Positions 1 to 11,301 of a DNA stretch of 64,000 nt are shown piece by piece (positions within the stretch are counted from its first letter, which is position 1; every line of letters begins with the position of its first letter). Both the position numbers and the translations under genes were made by a program. The notes under the pieces were generated by a model. It worked only from the letters and a program-made list of their open reading frames with translations, was not told the DNA's origin and searched no databases. The DNA comes from Ptiloglossa arizonensis (lineage: Eukaryota; Arthropoda; Insecta; Hymenoptera; Colletidae). Location: positions 1,514,204-1,578,203 of the forward strand of contig NW_027478443.1 in NCBI RefSeq assembly GCF_051014685.1, given 5' to 3'.

Positions 1-174
1 TTAGGTCAATCCGTTCGCGAGATATGGGAGTTTGAAGCTAAGAAATGGTTGAGAAGACAACAAATTTTTCGCAATTCTGCTGCTCCAAACGCTTAACCAG
101 AATGGGCTAGGGAAAAAATACACATACCGTTGTAATCGGGCGAGTTTCTACTTAAAGACGCAACAGGAATTTTT

Positions 175-182
175 GGGTTAGG
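175..182 (+). other. Telomere-like octamer at the monomer junction (example copy)
   Basis: GGGTTAGG spans the junction between successive monomers in most copies. It is eight bases in register with a TTAGGG repeat. It is never tandemly iterated here, so it is not telomeric DNA. It is listed because it is conserved through most of the array, with variants GGATTAGG, GGAATAGG and GGGTTATG marking subtypes. Confidence 0.3.
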
Positions 183-235
183 TCAATCCGTTCGCGAGAT
201 ATGGGAGTTTGAAGCCAAGAAATGGTTGAGAAGGC

Positions 236-246
236 AAAAAATTTTT
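236..246 (+). other. Symmetric A6T5 tract (one per monomer; example copy)
   Basis: AAAAAATTTTT occurs at monomer positions 59-69 in most copies. Variants read CAACAAATTTTT or AAAACATTTTT. Two further tracts lie at 113-118 (A6) and 170-174 (T5), so tract centres fall about 51, 57 and 69 bp apart round the repeat. Phased A-tracts bend DNA and are a known property of many satellites, where they may help position nucleosomes. That role is inferred here from the spacing only. Confidence 0.55.
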
Positions 247-301
247 CGCAATTCTGCTGCTCCAAACGCTTAACCAGAATTGCCTAGGGAAAAAATACAC
301 A

Positions 302-318
302 TACCGTTGTAATCGGGC
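302..318 (+). other. CENP-B-box-like motif (one per monomer; example copy)
   Basis: The conserved segment TACCGTTGTAATCGGGC matches the mammalian CENP-B box consensus YTTCGTTGGAARCGGGA at 12 of 17 positions. It matches 7 of the 9 core positions (nTTCGnnnnAnnCGGGn); both core T residues are replaced by A and C. It recurs at monomer positions 125-141, for example at 125-141 in the first monomer. Common variants alter the left half (ACCTTTG, ACCGTTGAAA) and keep CGGG. In mammals the box is bound by CENP-B, a protein derived from pogo-like transposases. Whether this organism has such a protein is unknown, and a chance match in a single 177-bp sequence cannot be excluded. Binding is inference only. 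Confidence 0.4.
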
Positions 319-1542
319 GAGTTTCTACTTTCAGATCCAATAGGAATTTTTGGATTAGGTCAATCCGTTCGCGAGATATGGGAATTTGAAGCCAAGAAAT
401 GGTTGAGAAGGCAAAACATTTTTCGCAATTCTGCTGATCCAAACGCTTAACCAGAATGGCCTAGGGAAAAAATACACATACCGTTGTAATAGGGCGAGAT
501 TCGACTTTCAGATGCAATAGGAATTTTTGGGTTATGTGAATCCGTTCGCCAGGTATGGGAATTTGAAGCCAAGAAATGGTTGAGACGGCAAAAATTTTTT
601 CGCAATTCAGCTGCTTCAAATGCTTAACCAGAATGGCCTAGGGAAAAAATACACATACCGTTGTAATCGGGCGAGTTTCTACTTTCAGTTACAATAGGAA
701 TTTTTGGGTTAGGTCAATCCGTTCGGGAGATATGAGAGTTTGAAGCCAAGAAATGGTTGAGAAGAAAACAAATTTTTCGCACTTCTGCTGCTCCAAACGC
801 TTAATCAGGATGGCCTAGGGAAAAAATACACATACCGTTGTAATCGGGTGAGTTTCTACTTTCAGATGCACTAGGAATTTTTGGGTTAGGTCAATCCATT
901 CGCGAGATATGGGACTTTGAAGCTAAGAAATGGTTGAGAAGACAACAAATTTTTCGCAATTCTGCTGCTCCAAACGCTTAACCAGAATGGGCTAGGGAAA
1001 AAATTCACATACCGTTGTAATCGGGCGAGTTTCTACTTTCAGATGCACTAGGAGTTTTTGGGTTAGGTCAATCCTTTCGCGAGATATGGGAGTTTGAAGC
1101 CAAGAAATGGTTGAGAAGGCAAAAAATTTTTCGCAATTCTGCTGCTCAAAACGATTAACCAGAATGGCCTAGGGAAAAAATACACATACCGTTCTAATCG
1201 GGCGAGTTTCTACTTTCAGTTCCAATAGAAATTTTTGGGTTAGGTCAATCCGTTCGCGAGTTATGGGAGTTTGAAGACAAGGAATGGTTGAGAAGGCAAA
1301 AAATTTTTCGCAATTCTGCTGCTCCAAACGCTTCACCAGAATGGGCTAGGGAAAAAATTCACATACCGTTGTAATCGGGCGAGTTTAGACTTTCAGATGC
1401 AGTAGGAATTTTTGGGTTAGGTCAATCCGTTCGCGAGATATGGGACTTTGAAGCTAAGAAATGGTTCAGAAGACAACAAATTTTTCGCAATTCTGCTGCT
1501 CCAAACGCTTAACCAGAATGGGCTAGGGAAAAAATACACATA

Positions 1543-1600
1543 CCGTTGTAATCGGGCGAGTTTTTACTTTCACACGCAACACAATTTTTGGGTTAGGTCA
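1543..1600 (+). other. Hypervariable cassette between GAGTTT and AATTTTTGGG (example copy)
   Basis: Monomer positions about 151-167 carry a small set of discrete alleles: TCAGATGCAATAG, TCAGATGCACTAG, TCAGATCCAATAG, TCACACGCAACAG, AAAGACGCAACAG, TCAGTTACAATAG and TCAGATGCAACAG. The flanks on either side are almost invariant. These alleles are the easiest label for subtypes and for following HOR order. The copy at this position is the rare CAACACAATTTTT form with one base missing. Confidence 0.75.
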
Positions 1601-3315
1601 ATCCATTTGCGAGATATGGGAGTTTGAAGACAAGGAATGGTTGAGAAGACAACAAATTTTTCGCACTTCTGCTGCTCCAAACGCTTAACCAGAATGGCCT
1701 AGAGAAAAAATACACATACCGTTGTAATCGGGCGTGTTTCTACTTTCAGCTACAATAGAAATTTTTGGGTTGGGTCAATCCGTTCGCGAGTTATGGGAGT
1801 TTGAAGACAAGGAATGGTTGAGAAGGCAAAAAATTTTTCGCAATTCTGCTGCTCCAAACGCTTAACCAGAATGGCCTAGGGAGAAAATACACACACCTTT
1901 GTAATCTGGCGAGTTTCTACTTTCAGATGGAATAGGAATTTTTGGGTTATGTCAATCCGTTCGGAGATATGGGAGTTTGAAGCCAAGAAATGGTTGAGAA
2001 GACAACAAATTTTTCGCAATTCTGCTGCTCCAAACGCTTAACCAGAATGGCCTAGCGAAAAAATACACATACCGTTGTAATCGGGCGAGCTTCTGCTTTC
2101 AGATGCAATAGGAATTTTTGGGTTAGGTCAATCCGTTCGCGAGATATGTGAATTTGAAGCCAAGAAATGGTAGAGAAGGCAAAACATTTTTCGCACTTCT
2201 GCTGCTCCAAACGCTTAACCAGAATGGCCTAGGGAAAAAATACACATACCGTTGAAATCGGGCGAGTTTGTACTTTCACACGCAACAGGAATTTCTGGGT
2301 TAGGTCAATCTGTTCGCGAGATATGGGACTTTGAAGCTAAGAAATGGTTGAGAAGACAACAAATTTTTCGCAATTCTGCTGCTCCAAACGCTTAACCAGA
2401 ATGGGCTAGGGAAAAAATACACATACCGTTGTAATCGGGCGAGTTTCTACTTAAAGACGCAACAGGAATTTTTGGGTTAGGTCAATCCGTTCGCGAGATA
2501 TGGGAGTTTGAAGCCAAGACATGGTTGAGAAGGCAAAAAATTTTTCGCAATTCTGCTGCTCCAAACGCTTAACCAGAATGGCCTAGGGAAAAAATACACA
2601 TACCGTTGTAATCGGGCGAGTTTCTACTTTCAGATCCAATAGGAATTTTTGGAATAGGTCAATCCGTTCGCGAGATATGGGAGTTTGAAGCCCAGAAATG
2701 GTTGAGAAGGCAAAACATTTTTCGCAATTCTGCTTATCCAAACGCTTAACCAGAATGGCCTAGGGAAAAAATACACATACCGTTGTAAACGGGCGAGCTT
2801 CTACTTTCAGATGCAATAGGAATTTTTGGGTTAGGTCAATCCGTTCGCGAGATATGGGAGTTTGAAGCCAAGACATGGTTGAGAAGGCAAAAAATTTTTC
2901 GCAATTCTGCTGCTCCAAACGCTTAACCAGAATGGCCTAGGGAAAAAATACACATACCGTTGTAATCGGGCGAGTTTCTACTTTCAGATCCAATAGGAAT
3001 TTTTGGAATAGGTCAATCCGTTCGCGAGATATGGGAGTTTGAAGCCAAGAAATGGTTGAGAAGGCAAAACATTTTTCGCAATTCTGCTGATCCAAACGCT
3101 TAACCAGAATGGCCTAGGGAAAAAATACACATACCGTTGTAAACGGGCGAGCTTCTACTTTCAGATGCAATAGGAATTTTTGGGTTAGGTCAATCCGTTC
3201 GAGAGATATGTGAGTTTGAAGCCAAGAAATGGTAGAGAAGGCAAAACATTTTTCGCAATTCTGCTGATCCAAACGCTTACCCAGAATGGCCTAGGGAAAA
3301 AATACACATACCGTT

Positions 3316-4931
3316 GTAATCGGGCGAGTTTCTACTTTCAGATGCACTAGGAATTTTTGGGTTAGGTCAATCCGTTCGCGAGATATGGGAGTTTGAAGGC
3401 AAGAAATGGTTGAGAAGACAACAAATTTTTCGCAATTCTGCTGCTCCAAACGCTTAACCAGAATGACCTAGGGAAAAAATACACACACCGTTGTAATCGG
3501 GCGAGTTTCTACTTTCAGATGCACTAGGAATCTTTGGGTTAGGTCAATCCGTTCGCGAGATATGGGACTTTGAAGCTAAGAAATGGTTGAGAAGACAACA
3601 AATTTTTCGCAATTCTGCTGCTCCAAACGCTTAACCAGAATGGGCTAGGGAAAAAATACACATACCGTTGTAATCGGGCGAGTTTTTACTTTCACACGCA
3701 ACAGCAATTTTTCGGTTAGGTCAATCCGTTCGCGAGATATGGGAGTTTGAAGACAAGGAATGGTTGAGAAGGCAAAAAATTTTTCGCACTTCTGCTGCTC
3801 CAAACACTTAACCAGAATGGCCTAGGGAAAAAATACACATACCGTTGTAATCGGGTGAGTTTCTACTTTCAGATGCACTAGGAATTTTTGGGTTAGGTCA
3901 ATCCGTTCGCGAGATATGGGACTTTGAAGATAAGAAATGGTTGAGAAGACAACAAATTTTTCGCAATTCTGCTGCTCCAAACGCTTAACCAGAATGGGCT
4001 AGGGAAAAAATTCACATACCGTTGTAATCGGGCGAGTTTTTACTTTCAGATGCAATAGGAATTTTTGGGTTAGGTCAATCCGTTCGCGAGATATGGGACT
4101 TTGAAGCTAAGAAATGGTTGAGAAGACAACAAATTTTTCGCACTTCTGCTGCTCCAAACGCTTAACCAGAATGGGCTAGGGAAAAAATACACATACCTTT
4201 GTAATCGGGCGAGTTTTTACTTTCACACGCAACAGGAATTTTTGGGTTAGGTCAATCCGTTCGCGAGATATGGGAGTTTGAAGCCAAGAAATGGTTGAGA
4301 AGACAACAAATTTTTCGCACTTCTGCTGCTCCAAACGCTTAACCAGAATGGCCTAGGGAAAAATAAACATACCTTTGTAATCGGGCGAGTTTCTACTTTC
4401 AGATGCAATAGGAATTTTTGGGTTAGGTCAATCCGTTCGGGAGATATGGGAGTTTGAAGCCAAGAAATGGTTGAGAAGACAACAAATTTTTCGCAATTCT
4501 GCTGCTCCAAACGCTTAACCAGAATGGGCTAGGGAAAAAATACACATACCGTTGTAATCGGGCGAGTTTCAACTTAAAGACGCAACAGGAATTTTTGGGT
4601 TAGGTCAATCCGTTCGCGAGATATGGGAGTTTGAAGCCAAGAAATGGTTGAGAAGGCAAAAAATTTTTCGCAATTCTGCTGCTCCAAACGCTTAACCAGA
4701 ATGGCCTATGGAAAAAATACACATACCGTTGTAATCGGGCGAGTTTCTACTTTCAGATCCAATAGGAATTTTTGGATTAGGTCAATCCGTTCGCGAGATA
4801 TGGGAGTTTGAAGCCAAGACATGGTTGAGAAGACAACAAATTTTTCGCACTTCTGCTGCTCCAAAAGCTTAACCAGAATGGCCTAGGGAAAAAATACACA
4901 TACCGTTGAAATCGGGCGAGTTTCTACTTTC
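3316..4931 (+). repeat. Repeated block, first copy (matches 9,686-11,301)
   Basis: This stretch of about nine monomers is repeated at an offset of 6,370 bp, which is two 3,185-bp units. Diagnostic variants present in both copies are AATGACCTAGGG (3,463 and 9,833), AGGAATCTTTGGG shortly after it, CAACAGCAATTTTTCGG (near 3,710 and 10,080) and the 1-bp-short GGGAAAAATAAACAT monomer (near 4,357 and 10,727). Matching order of subtypes plus private variants shows copying of the block, not independent convergence. Part of the block (the AATGACC segment) occurs again near 23,284. Confidence 0.88.
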
Positions 4932-6486
4932 ACACGCAACAGGAATTTTTGGGTTAGGTCAATCCGTTCGCGAGATATGGGAGTTTGATGCCAAGAAATG
5001 GTAGAGAAGGCAAAAAATTTTTCACAATTCTGCTGCTCCAAACGTTTAACCAGTATGGCCTAGGGAAAAAATACACATACCTTTGTAATCGGCCGAGTTT
5101 CGACTTTCAGATGCAATAGGAATTTTTGGGTTAGGTCAATCCGTTCGGGAGATATGGGAGTTTGAAGCTAAGAAATTGTTGAGAAGACAACAAATTTTTC
5201 GCAATTCTGCTGCTCCAAACGCTTAACCAGAATGGGCTAGGGAAAAAATACACATACCGTTGTTATCGGGCGAGTGTCTACTTAAAGACGCAACAGGAAT
5301 TTTTGGGTTAGGTCAATCCGTTCGCGAGATATGGGAGTTTGAAGCCAAGACATGGTTGAGAAGGCAAAAAATTTTTCGCAATTCTGCTGCTCCAAACGCT
5401 TAACCAGAATGGCCTAGGGAAAAAATACACATACCGTTGTAATCGGGCGAGTTTCTACTTTCAGACCCAATAGGAATTTTTGGAATAGGTCAATCCGTTC
5501 GCGAGATATGGGAGTTTGAAGCCAAGAAATGGTTGAGAAGGCAAAACATTTTTCGCAATTCTGCTGATCCAAACGCTTAACCAGAATGGCCTAGGGAAAA
5601 AATACACATACCGTTGTAAACGGGCGAGCTTCTACTTTCAGATGCAATAGGAATTTTTGGGTTAGGTCAATCCGTTCGCGAGATATGTGAGTTTGAAGCC
5701 AAGAAATGGTAGAGAAGGCAAAACATTTTTCGCAATTCTGCTGATTCAAACGCTTACCCAGAATGGCCTAGGGAAAAAATACACATACCGTTGTAATCGG
5801 GTGAGTTTCTACTTTCAGATGCACTAGGAATTTTTGAGTTAGGTCAATCCGTTCGCGAGATATGGGACTTTGAAGCTAAGAAATGGTTGAGAAGACAACA
5901 AATTTTTCGCAATTCTGCTGCTCCAAACGCTCAACCAGAATGGGCTAGGGAAAAAATTCACATACCGTTGTAATCGGGCGAGTTTTTACTTTCAGATGCA
6001 ATAGGAATTTTTGGGTTAGGTCAATCCGTTCGCGAGATATGGGACTTTGAAGCTAAGAAATGGTTGAGAAGACAACAAATTTTTCGCAATTCGGCTGCTC
6101 CAAACGCTTAACCAGAATGGGCTAGGGAAAAAATACACATACCGCTGTAATTGGGCGAGTTTTTACTTTCACACGCAACAGCAATTTTTGGGTTAGGTCA
6201 ATCCGTTCGCGAGATATGGGAGTTTGAAGACAAGGAATGGTTGAGAAGGCAAAAAATTTTTCGCACTTCTTCTGCTCCAAACGCTTAACCAGAATGGCCT
6301 AGGGAAAAAATACACATACCGTTGTAATCGGGTGAGTTTCTACTTTCAGATGCACTAGGAATTTTTGGGTTAGGTCAATCCGTTCGCGAGATATGGGAGT
6401 TTGAATCTAAGAAATGGTTGAGAAGACAACAAATTTTTCGCAATTCTGCTGCTCCAAACGCTTAACCAGAATGGGCTAGGGAAAAA
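4230..6486 (+). repeat. 18-mer HOR segment, first copy (3,185-bp period)
   Basis: This segment recurs at 7,415-9,671 with an exact 3,185-bp shift (18 monomers minus one base). Shared private variants include the GGGAAAAATAAACAT deletion monomer, CTATGGAAAAAATAC, AATCGGCCGAG, the pair TGTTATCGGG and GAGTGTCTAC (ending 5,280 and 8,465), CAGACCCAATAGG and GCTGATTCAAACGC. A few single-base differences separate the copies, for example AACCAGAATGG versus AACCGGAATGG near 5,404 and 8,589. The similarity ends at about 6,486, where the following monomers belong to different subtypes in the two copies. Confidence 0.9.
4355..4372 (+). other. Deletion-tagged monomer (also near 7,540 and 10,725)
   Basis: The normal GGGAAAAAATACACATACC is changed to GGGAAAAATAAACATACC, one base shorter with a C-to-A change. 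This tag makes a 176-bp monomer and recurs at exactly 3,185-bp spacing, giving the 18-mer its odd length of 18 x 177 minus 1. It also shifts frame and thereby creates the 87-codon open frames on the opposite strand at 4,247-4,510, 7,432-7,695 and 10,617-10,880, which are identical because the DNA is identical. Confidence 0.85.
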
Positions 6487-7414
6487 ATTCACATACCGTT
6501 GTAATCGGGCGAGTTTTTACTTTCAGATGCAATAGGAATTTTTGGGTTAGGTCAATCCGTTCGGGAGATATGGGAGTTTGAAGCCACGAAATGGTTGAGA
6601 AGACAACAAATTTTTCGCACTTCTGCTGCTCCAAACGCTTAACCGGAATGGCCTAGGGAAAAAATACACATACCGTTGTAATCGGGTGAGTTTCTACTAT
6701 CAGATGCACTAGGAATTTTTGGGTTATGTCAATCCGTTCGCGAGATATGGGACTTTGAAGCTAAGAAATGGTGGAGAAGACAACAAATTTTTCGCAATTC
6801 TGCTGCTCCAAACACTTAACCAGAATAGGCTAGGGAAAAAATTCACATACCGTTTTAATCGGGCGAGTTTTTACTTTCAGATGCAATAGGAATTTTTGGG
6901 TTAGGTCAATCCGTGTGCGAGATATGGGAGTTTGATGCCAAGAAATGGTAGAGAAGGCAAAAAATTTTTCGCACTTCTGCTGCTCCAAACGCTTAACCAG
7001 AATGGCCTAGGGAAAAAATACACATACCGTTGAAATCGGGCGAGTTTCTACTTTCACACGCAACAGGAATTTTTGGGTTAGGTCAATCCGTTCGCGAGAT
7101 ATGGGAGTTTGATGCCAAGAAATGGTAGAGAAGGCAAAAAATTTTTCACAATTCTGCTGCTCCAAACGTTTAACTAGTATGGCCTAGGGAAAAAATACAC
7201 ATACCTTTGTAATCGGGCGAGTTTCGACTTTCAGATGCAATAGGAATTTTTGGGTTAGGTCAATCCGTTCGGGAGATATGGGAGTTTCAAGCTAAGAAAT
7301 TGTTGAGAAGACAACAAATTTTTCGCAATTCTGCTGCTCCAAACGCTTCACCAGAATGGGCTAGGGAAAAAATACACATACCGTTGTAATCGGGCGGGTT
7401 TCTACTTAAAGACG
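6487..7414 (+). repeat. Alternative five-monomer insert in the 18-mer HOR
   Basis: This segment occupies the place that the AATGACC block has in neighbouring units but consists of different monomers. They are marked by GAAGCCACGAAATGG, AACCGGAATGG (6,641), CTACTATCAGATGC, AACCAGAATAGGC, CCGTGTGCGAG (6,913), GTTTAACTAGTATGG and GTTTCAAGCTAAG. The same order returns inside each 12-mer unit downstream, at a 6,901-bp offset and again 2,124 bp later. It looks like a module exchanged between HOR variants by unequal crossing over or conversion. Confidence 0.82.
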
Positions 7415-9671
7415 CAACAGGAATTTTTGGGTTAGGTCAATCCGTTCGCGAGATATGGGAGTTTGAAGCCAAGAAATGGTTGAGAAGACAACAAATTTTT
7501 CGCACTTCTGCTGCTCCAAACGCTTAACCAGAATGGCCTAGGGAAAAATAAACATACCTTTGTAATCGGGCGAGTTTCTACTTTCAGATGCAATAGGAAT
7601 TTTTGGGTTAGGTCAATCCGTTCGGGAGATATGGGAGTTTGAAGCCAAGAAATGGTTGAGAAGACAACAAATTTTTCGCAATTCTGCTGCTCCAAACGCT
7701 TAACCAGAATGGGCTAGGGAAAAAATACACATACCGTTGTAATCGGGCGAGTTTCAACTTAAAGACGCAACAGGAATTTTTGGGTTAGGTCAATCCGTTC
7801 GCGAGATATGGGAGTTTGAAGCCAAGAAATGGTTGAGAAGGCAAAAAATTTTTCGCAATTCTGCTGCTCCAAACGCTTAACCAGAATGGCCTATGGAAAA
7901 AATACACATACCGTTGTAATCGGGCGAGTTTCTACTTTCAGATCCAATAGGAATTTTTGGATTAGGTCAATCCGTTCGCGAGATATGGGAGTTTGAAGCC
8001 AAGACATGGTTGAGAAGACAACAAATTTTTCGCACTTCTGCTGCTCCAAAAGCTTAACCAGAATGGCCTAGGGAAAAAATACACATACCGTTGAAATCGG
8101 GCGAGTTTCTACTTTCACACGCAACAGGAATTTTTGGGTTAGGTCAATCCGTTCGCGAGATATGGGAGTTTGATGCCAAGAAATGGTAGAGAAGGCAAAA
8201 AATTTTTCACAATTCTGCTGCTCCAAACGTTTAACCAGTATGGCCTAGGGAAAAAATACACATACCTTTGTAATCGGCCGAGTTTCGACTTTCAGATGCA
8301 ATAGGAATTTTTGGGTTAGGTCAATCCGTTCGGGAGATATGGGAGTTTGAAGCTAAGAAATTGTTGAGAAGACAACAAATTTTTCGCAATTCTGCTGCTC
8401 CAAACGCTTAACCAGAATGGGCTAGGGAAAAAATACACATACCGTTGTTATCGGGCGAGTGTCTACTTAAAGACGCAACAGGAATTTTTGGGTTAGGTCA
8501 ATCCGTTCGCGAGATATGGGAGTTTGAAGCCAAGACATGGTTGAGAAGGCAAAAAATTTTTCGCAATTCTGCTGCTCCAAACGCTTAACCGGAATGGCCT
8601 AGGGAAAAAATACACATACCGTTGTAATCGGGCGAGTTTCTACTTTCAGACCCAATAGGAATTTTTGGAATAGGTCAATCCGTTCGCGAGATATGGGAGT
8701 TTGAAGCCAAGAAATGGTTGAGAAGGCAAAACATTTTTCGCAATTCTGCTGATCCAAACGCTTAACCAGAATGGCCTAGGGAAAAAATACACATACCGTT
8801 GTAAACGGGCGAGCTTCTACTTTCAGATGCAATAGGAATTTTTGGGTTAGGTCAATCCGTTCGCGAGATATGTGAGTTTGAAGCCAAGAAATGGTAGAGA
8901 AGGCAAAACATTTTTCGCAATTCTGCTGATTCAAACGCTTACCCAGAATGGCCTAGGGAAAAAATACACATACCGTTGTAATCGGGTGAGTTTCTACTTT
9001 CAGATGCACTAGGAATTTTTGGGTTAGGTCAATCCGTTCGCGAGATATGGGACTTTGAAGCTAAGAAATGGTTGAGAAGACAACAAATTTTTCGCAATTC
9101 TGCTGCTCCAAACGCTCAACCAGAATGGGCTAGGGAAAAAATTCACATACCGTTGTAATCGGGCGAGTTTTTACTTTCAGATGCAATAGGAATTTTTGGG
9201 TTAGGTCAATCCGTTCGCGAGATATGGGACTTTGAAGCTAAGAAATGGTTGAGAAGACAACAAATTTTTCGCAATTCGGCTGCTCCAAACGCTTAACCAG
9301 AATGGGCTAGGGAAAAAATACACATACCGCTGTAATTGGGCGAGTTTTTACTTTCACACGCAACAGCAATTTTTGGGTTAGGTCAATCCGTTCGCGAGAT
9401 ATGGGAGTTTGAAGACAAGGAATGGTTGAGAAGGCAAAAAATTTTTCGCACTTCTTCTGCTCCAAACGCTTAACCAGAATGGCCTAGGGAAAAAATACAC
9501 ATACCGTTGTAATCGGGTGAGTTTCTACTTTCAGATGCACTAGGAATTTTTGGGTTAGGTCAATCCGTTCGCGAGATATGGGAGTTTGAATCTAAGAAAT
9601 GGTTGAGAAGACAACAAATTTTTCGCAATTCTGCTGCTCCAAACGCTTAACCAGAATGGGCTAGGGAAAAA
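7415..9671 (+). repeat. 18-mer HOR segment, second copy
   Basis: This is the near-identical partner of 4,230-6,486 at +3,185 bp, with all diagnostic variants in the same order. It is followed at 9,672 by a monomer with the private variant AATACCCATACC, and then by the AATGACC-type block. Confidence 0.9.
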
Positions 9672-9685
9672 ATACCCATACCTTT

Positions 9686-11301
9686 GTAATCGGGCGAGTT
9701 TCTACTTTCAGATGCACTAGGAATTTTTGGGTTAGGTCAATCCGTTCGCGAGATATGGGAGTTTGAAGGCAAGAAATGGTTGAGAAGACAACAAATTTTT
9801 CGCAATTCTGCTGCTCCAAACGCTTAACCAGAATGACCTAGGGAAAAAATACACACACCGTTGTAATCGGGCGAGTTTCTACTTTCAGATGCACTAGGAA
9901 TCTTTGGGTTAGGTCAATCCGTTCGCGAGATATGGGACTTTGAAGCTAAGAAATGGTTGAGAAGACAACAAATTTTTCGCAATTCTGCTGCTCCAAACGC
10001 TTAACCAGAATGGGCTAGGGAAAAAATACACATACCGTTGTAATCGGGCGAGTTTTTACTTTCACACGCAACAGCAATTTTTCGGTTAGGTCAATCCGTT
10101 CGCGAGATATGGGAGTTTGAAGACAAGGAATGGTTGAGAAGGCAAAAAATTTTTCGCACTTCTGCTGCTCCAAACACTTAACCAGAATGGCCTAGGGAAA
10201 AAATACACATACCGTTGTAATCGGGTGAGTTTCTACTTTCAGATGCACTAGGAATTTTTGGGTTAGGTCAATCCGTTCGCGAGATATGGGACTTTGAAGA
10301 TAAGAAATGGTTGAGAAGACAACAAATTTTTCGCAATTCTGCTGCTCCAAACGCTTAACCAGAATGGGCTAGGGAAAAAATTCACATACCGTTGTAATCG
10401 GGCGAGTTTTTACTTTCAGATGCAATAGGAATTTTTGGGTTAGGTCAATCCGTTCGCGAGATATGGGACTTTGAAGCTAAGAAATGGTTGAGAAGACAAC
10501 AAATTTTTCGCACTTCTGCTGCTCCAAACGCTTAACCAGAATGGGCTAGGGAAAAAATACACATACCTTTGTAATCGGGCGAGTTTTTACTTTCACACGC
10601 AACAGGAATTTTTGGGTTAGGTCAATCCGTTCGCGAGATATGGGAGTTTGAAGCCAAGAAATGGTTGAGAAGACAACAAATTTTTCGCACTTCTGCTGCT
10701 CCAAACGCTTAACCAGAATGGCCTAGGGAAAAATAAACATACCTTTGTAATCGGGCGAGTTTCTACTTTCAGATGCAATAGGAATTTTTGGGTTAGGTCA
10801 ATCCGTTCGGGAGATATGGGAGTTTGAAGCCAAGAAATGGTTGAGAAGACAACAAATTTTTCGCAATTCTGCTGCTCCAAACGCTTAACCAGAATGGGCT
10901 AGGGAAAAAATACACATACCGTTGTAATCGGGCGAGTTTCAACTTAAAGACGCAACAGGAATTTTTGGGTTAGGTCAATCCGTTCGCGAGATATGGGAGT
11001 TTGAAGCCAAGAAATGGTTGAGAAGGCAAAAAATTTTTCGCAATTCTGCTGCTCCAACCGCTTAACCAGAATGGCCTATGGAAAAAATACACATACCGTT
11101 GTAATCGGGCGAGTTTCTACTTTCAGATCCAATAGGAATTTTTGGATTAGGTCAATCCGTTCGCGAGATATGGGAGTTTGAAGCCAAGACATGGTTGAGA
11201 AGACAACAAATTTTTCGCACTTCTGCTGCTCCAAAAGCTTAACCAGAATGGCCTAGGGAAAAAATACACATACCGTTGAAATCGGGCGAGTTTCTACTTT
11301 C
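9686..11301 (+). repeat. Repeated block, second copy (matches 3,316-4,931)
   Basis: Partner of the first block at +6,370 bp, containing the third occurrence of the 1-bp-short GGGAAAAATAAACAT monomer (near 10,727; the others are near 4,357 and 7,542). One copy-specific change is CCAACCGCTT near 11,054. It runs into the 3-mer duplication that starts at about 10,750. Confidence 0.88.

Larger units (their letters stand above)
178..354 (+). repeat. Representative complete 177-bp monomer
   Basis: A clean full-length unit usable as a reference. Within-monomer coordinates: TCGCGA (an NruI-type site) at 15-20, A6T5 tract at 59-69, CTAGGG at 107-112, A6 tract at 113-118, CENP-B-box-like 17-mer at 125-141, variable cassette at about 151-167, T5 tract at 170-174. 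Subtypes differ at a small number of diagnostic places. These are CGCGAGAT versus CGGGAGAT near 17; GAAGCC, GAAGCT, GAAGAC or GATGCC near 34-39; GAAGACAACAAA, GAAGGCAAAAAA or GAAGGCAAAACA near 52-63; GCTGCTCC versus GCTGATCC near 78-86; and GGCCTAGG versus GGGCTAGG near 104-111. Because 177 is 3 x 59, reading frame is preserved from monomer to monomer. Confidence 0.95.
1..3315 (+). repeat. Irregular monomers with a 2-mer duplication
   Basis: About 19 monomers of mixed subtype without a long repeated order. Near 1,583 one monomer reads CAACACAATTTTT, a 1-bp deletion form that reappears near 27,593 and 28,301. Another lacks one base at about 1,963 (TTCGGAGATATG). A pair of monomers is duplicated at a 354-bp offset: about 2,465-2,818 matches about 2,819-3,172, sharing the AAGACATGG variant (2,516 and 2,870) and the GGAATAGG variant (2,651 and 3,005). 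The two copies differ at a few bases, such as GCTTATCC versus GCTGATCC. Confidence 0.8.

Noticed and set aside
175..182. Telomeric or interstitial telomeric sequence
   Set aside because: GGGTTAGG occurs once per monomer and is never iterated; it is part of the satellite consensus.
178..354. Assignment to a known centromere satellite such as Arabidopsis CEN178, maize CentC or human alpha satellite
   Set aside because: The monomer length is similar to some of these, but the sequence as I remember those families does not match beyond short motifs, so no name is given. A database search with the monomer would decide.
4247..10880. Three identical 87-codon open frames on the minus strand (4,247-4,510, 7,432-7,695, 10,617-10,880)
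   Set aside because: They lie wholly within the satellite, span one and a half monomers, and exist only because a 1-bp-short monomer shifts frame past the usual stop. Their identity reflects the 3,185-bp HOR. No start context, domain or codon bias supports coding.
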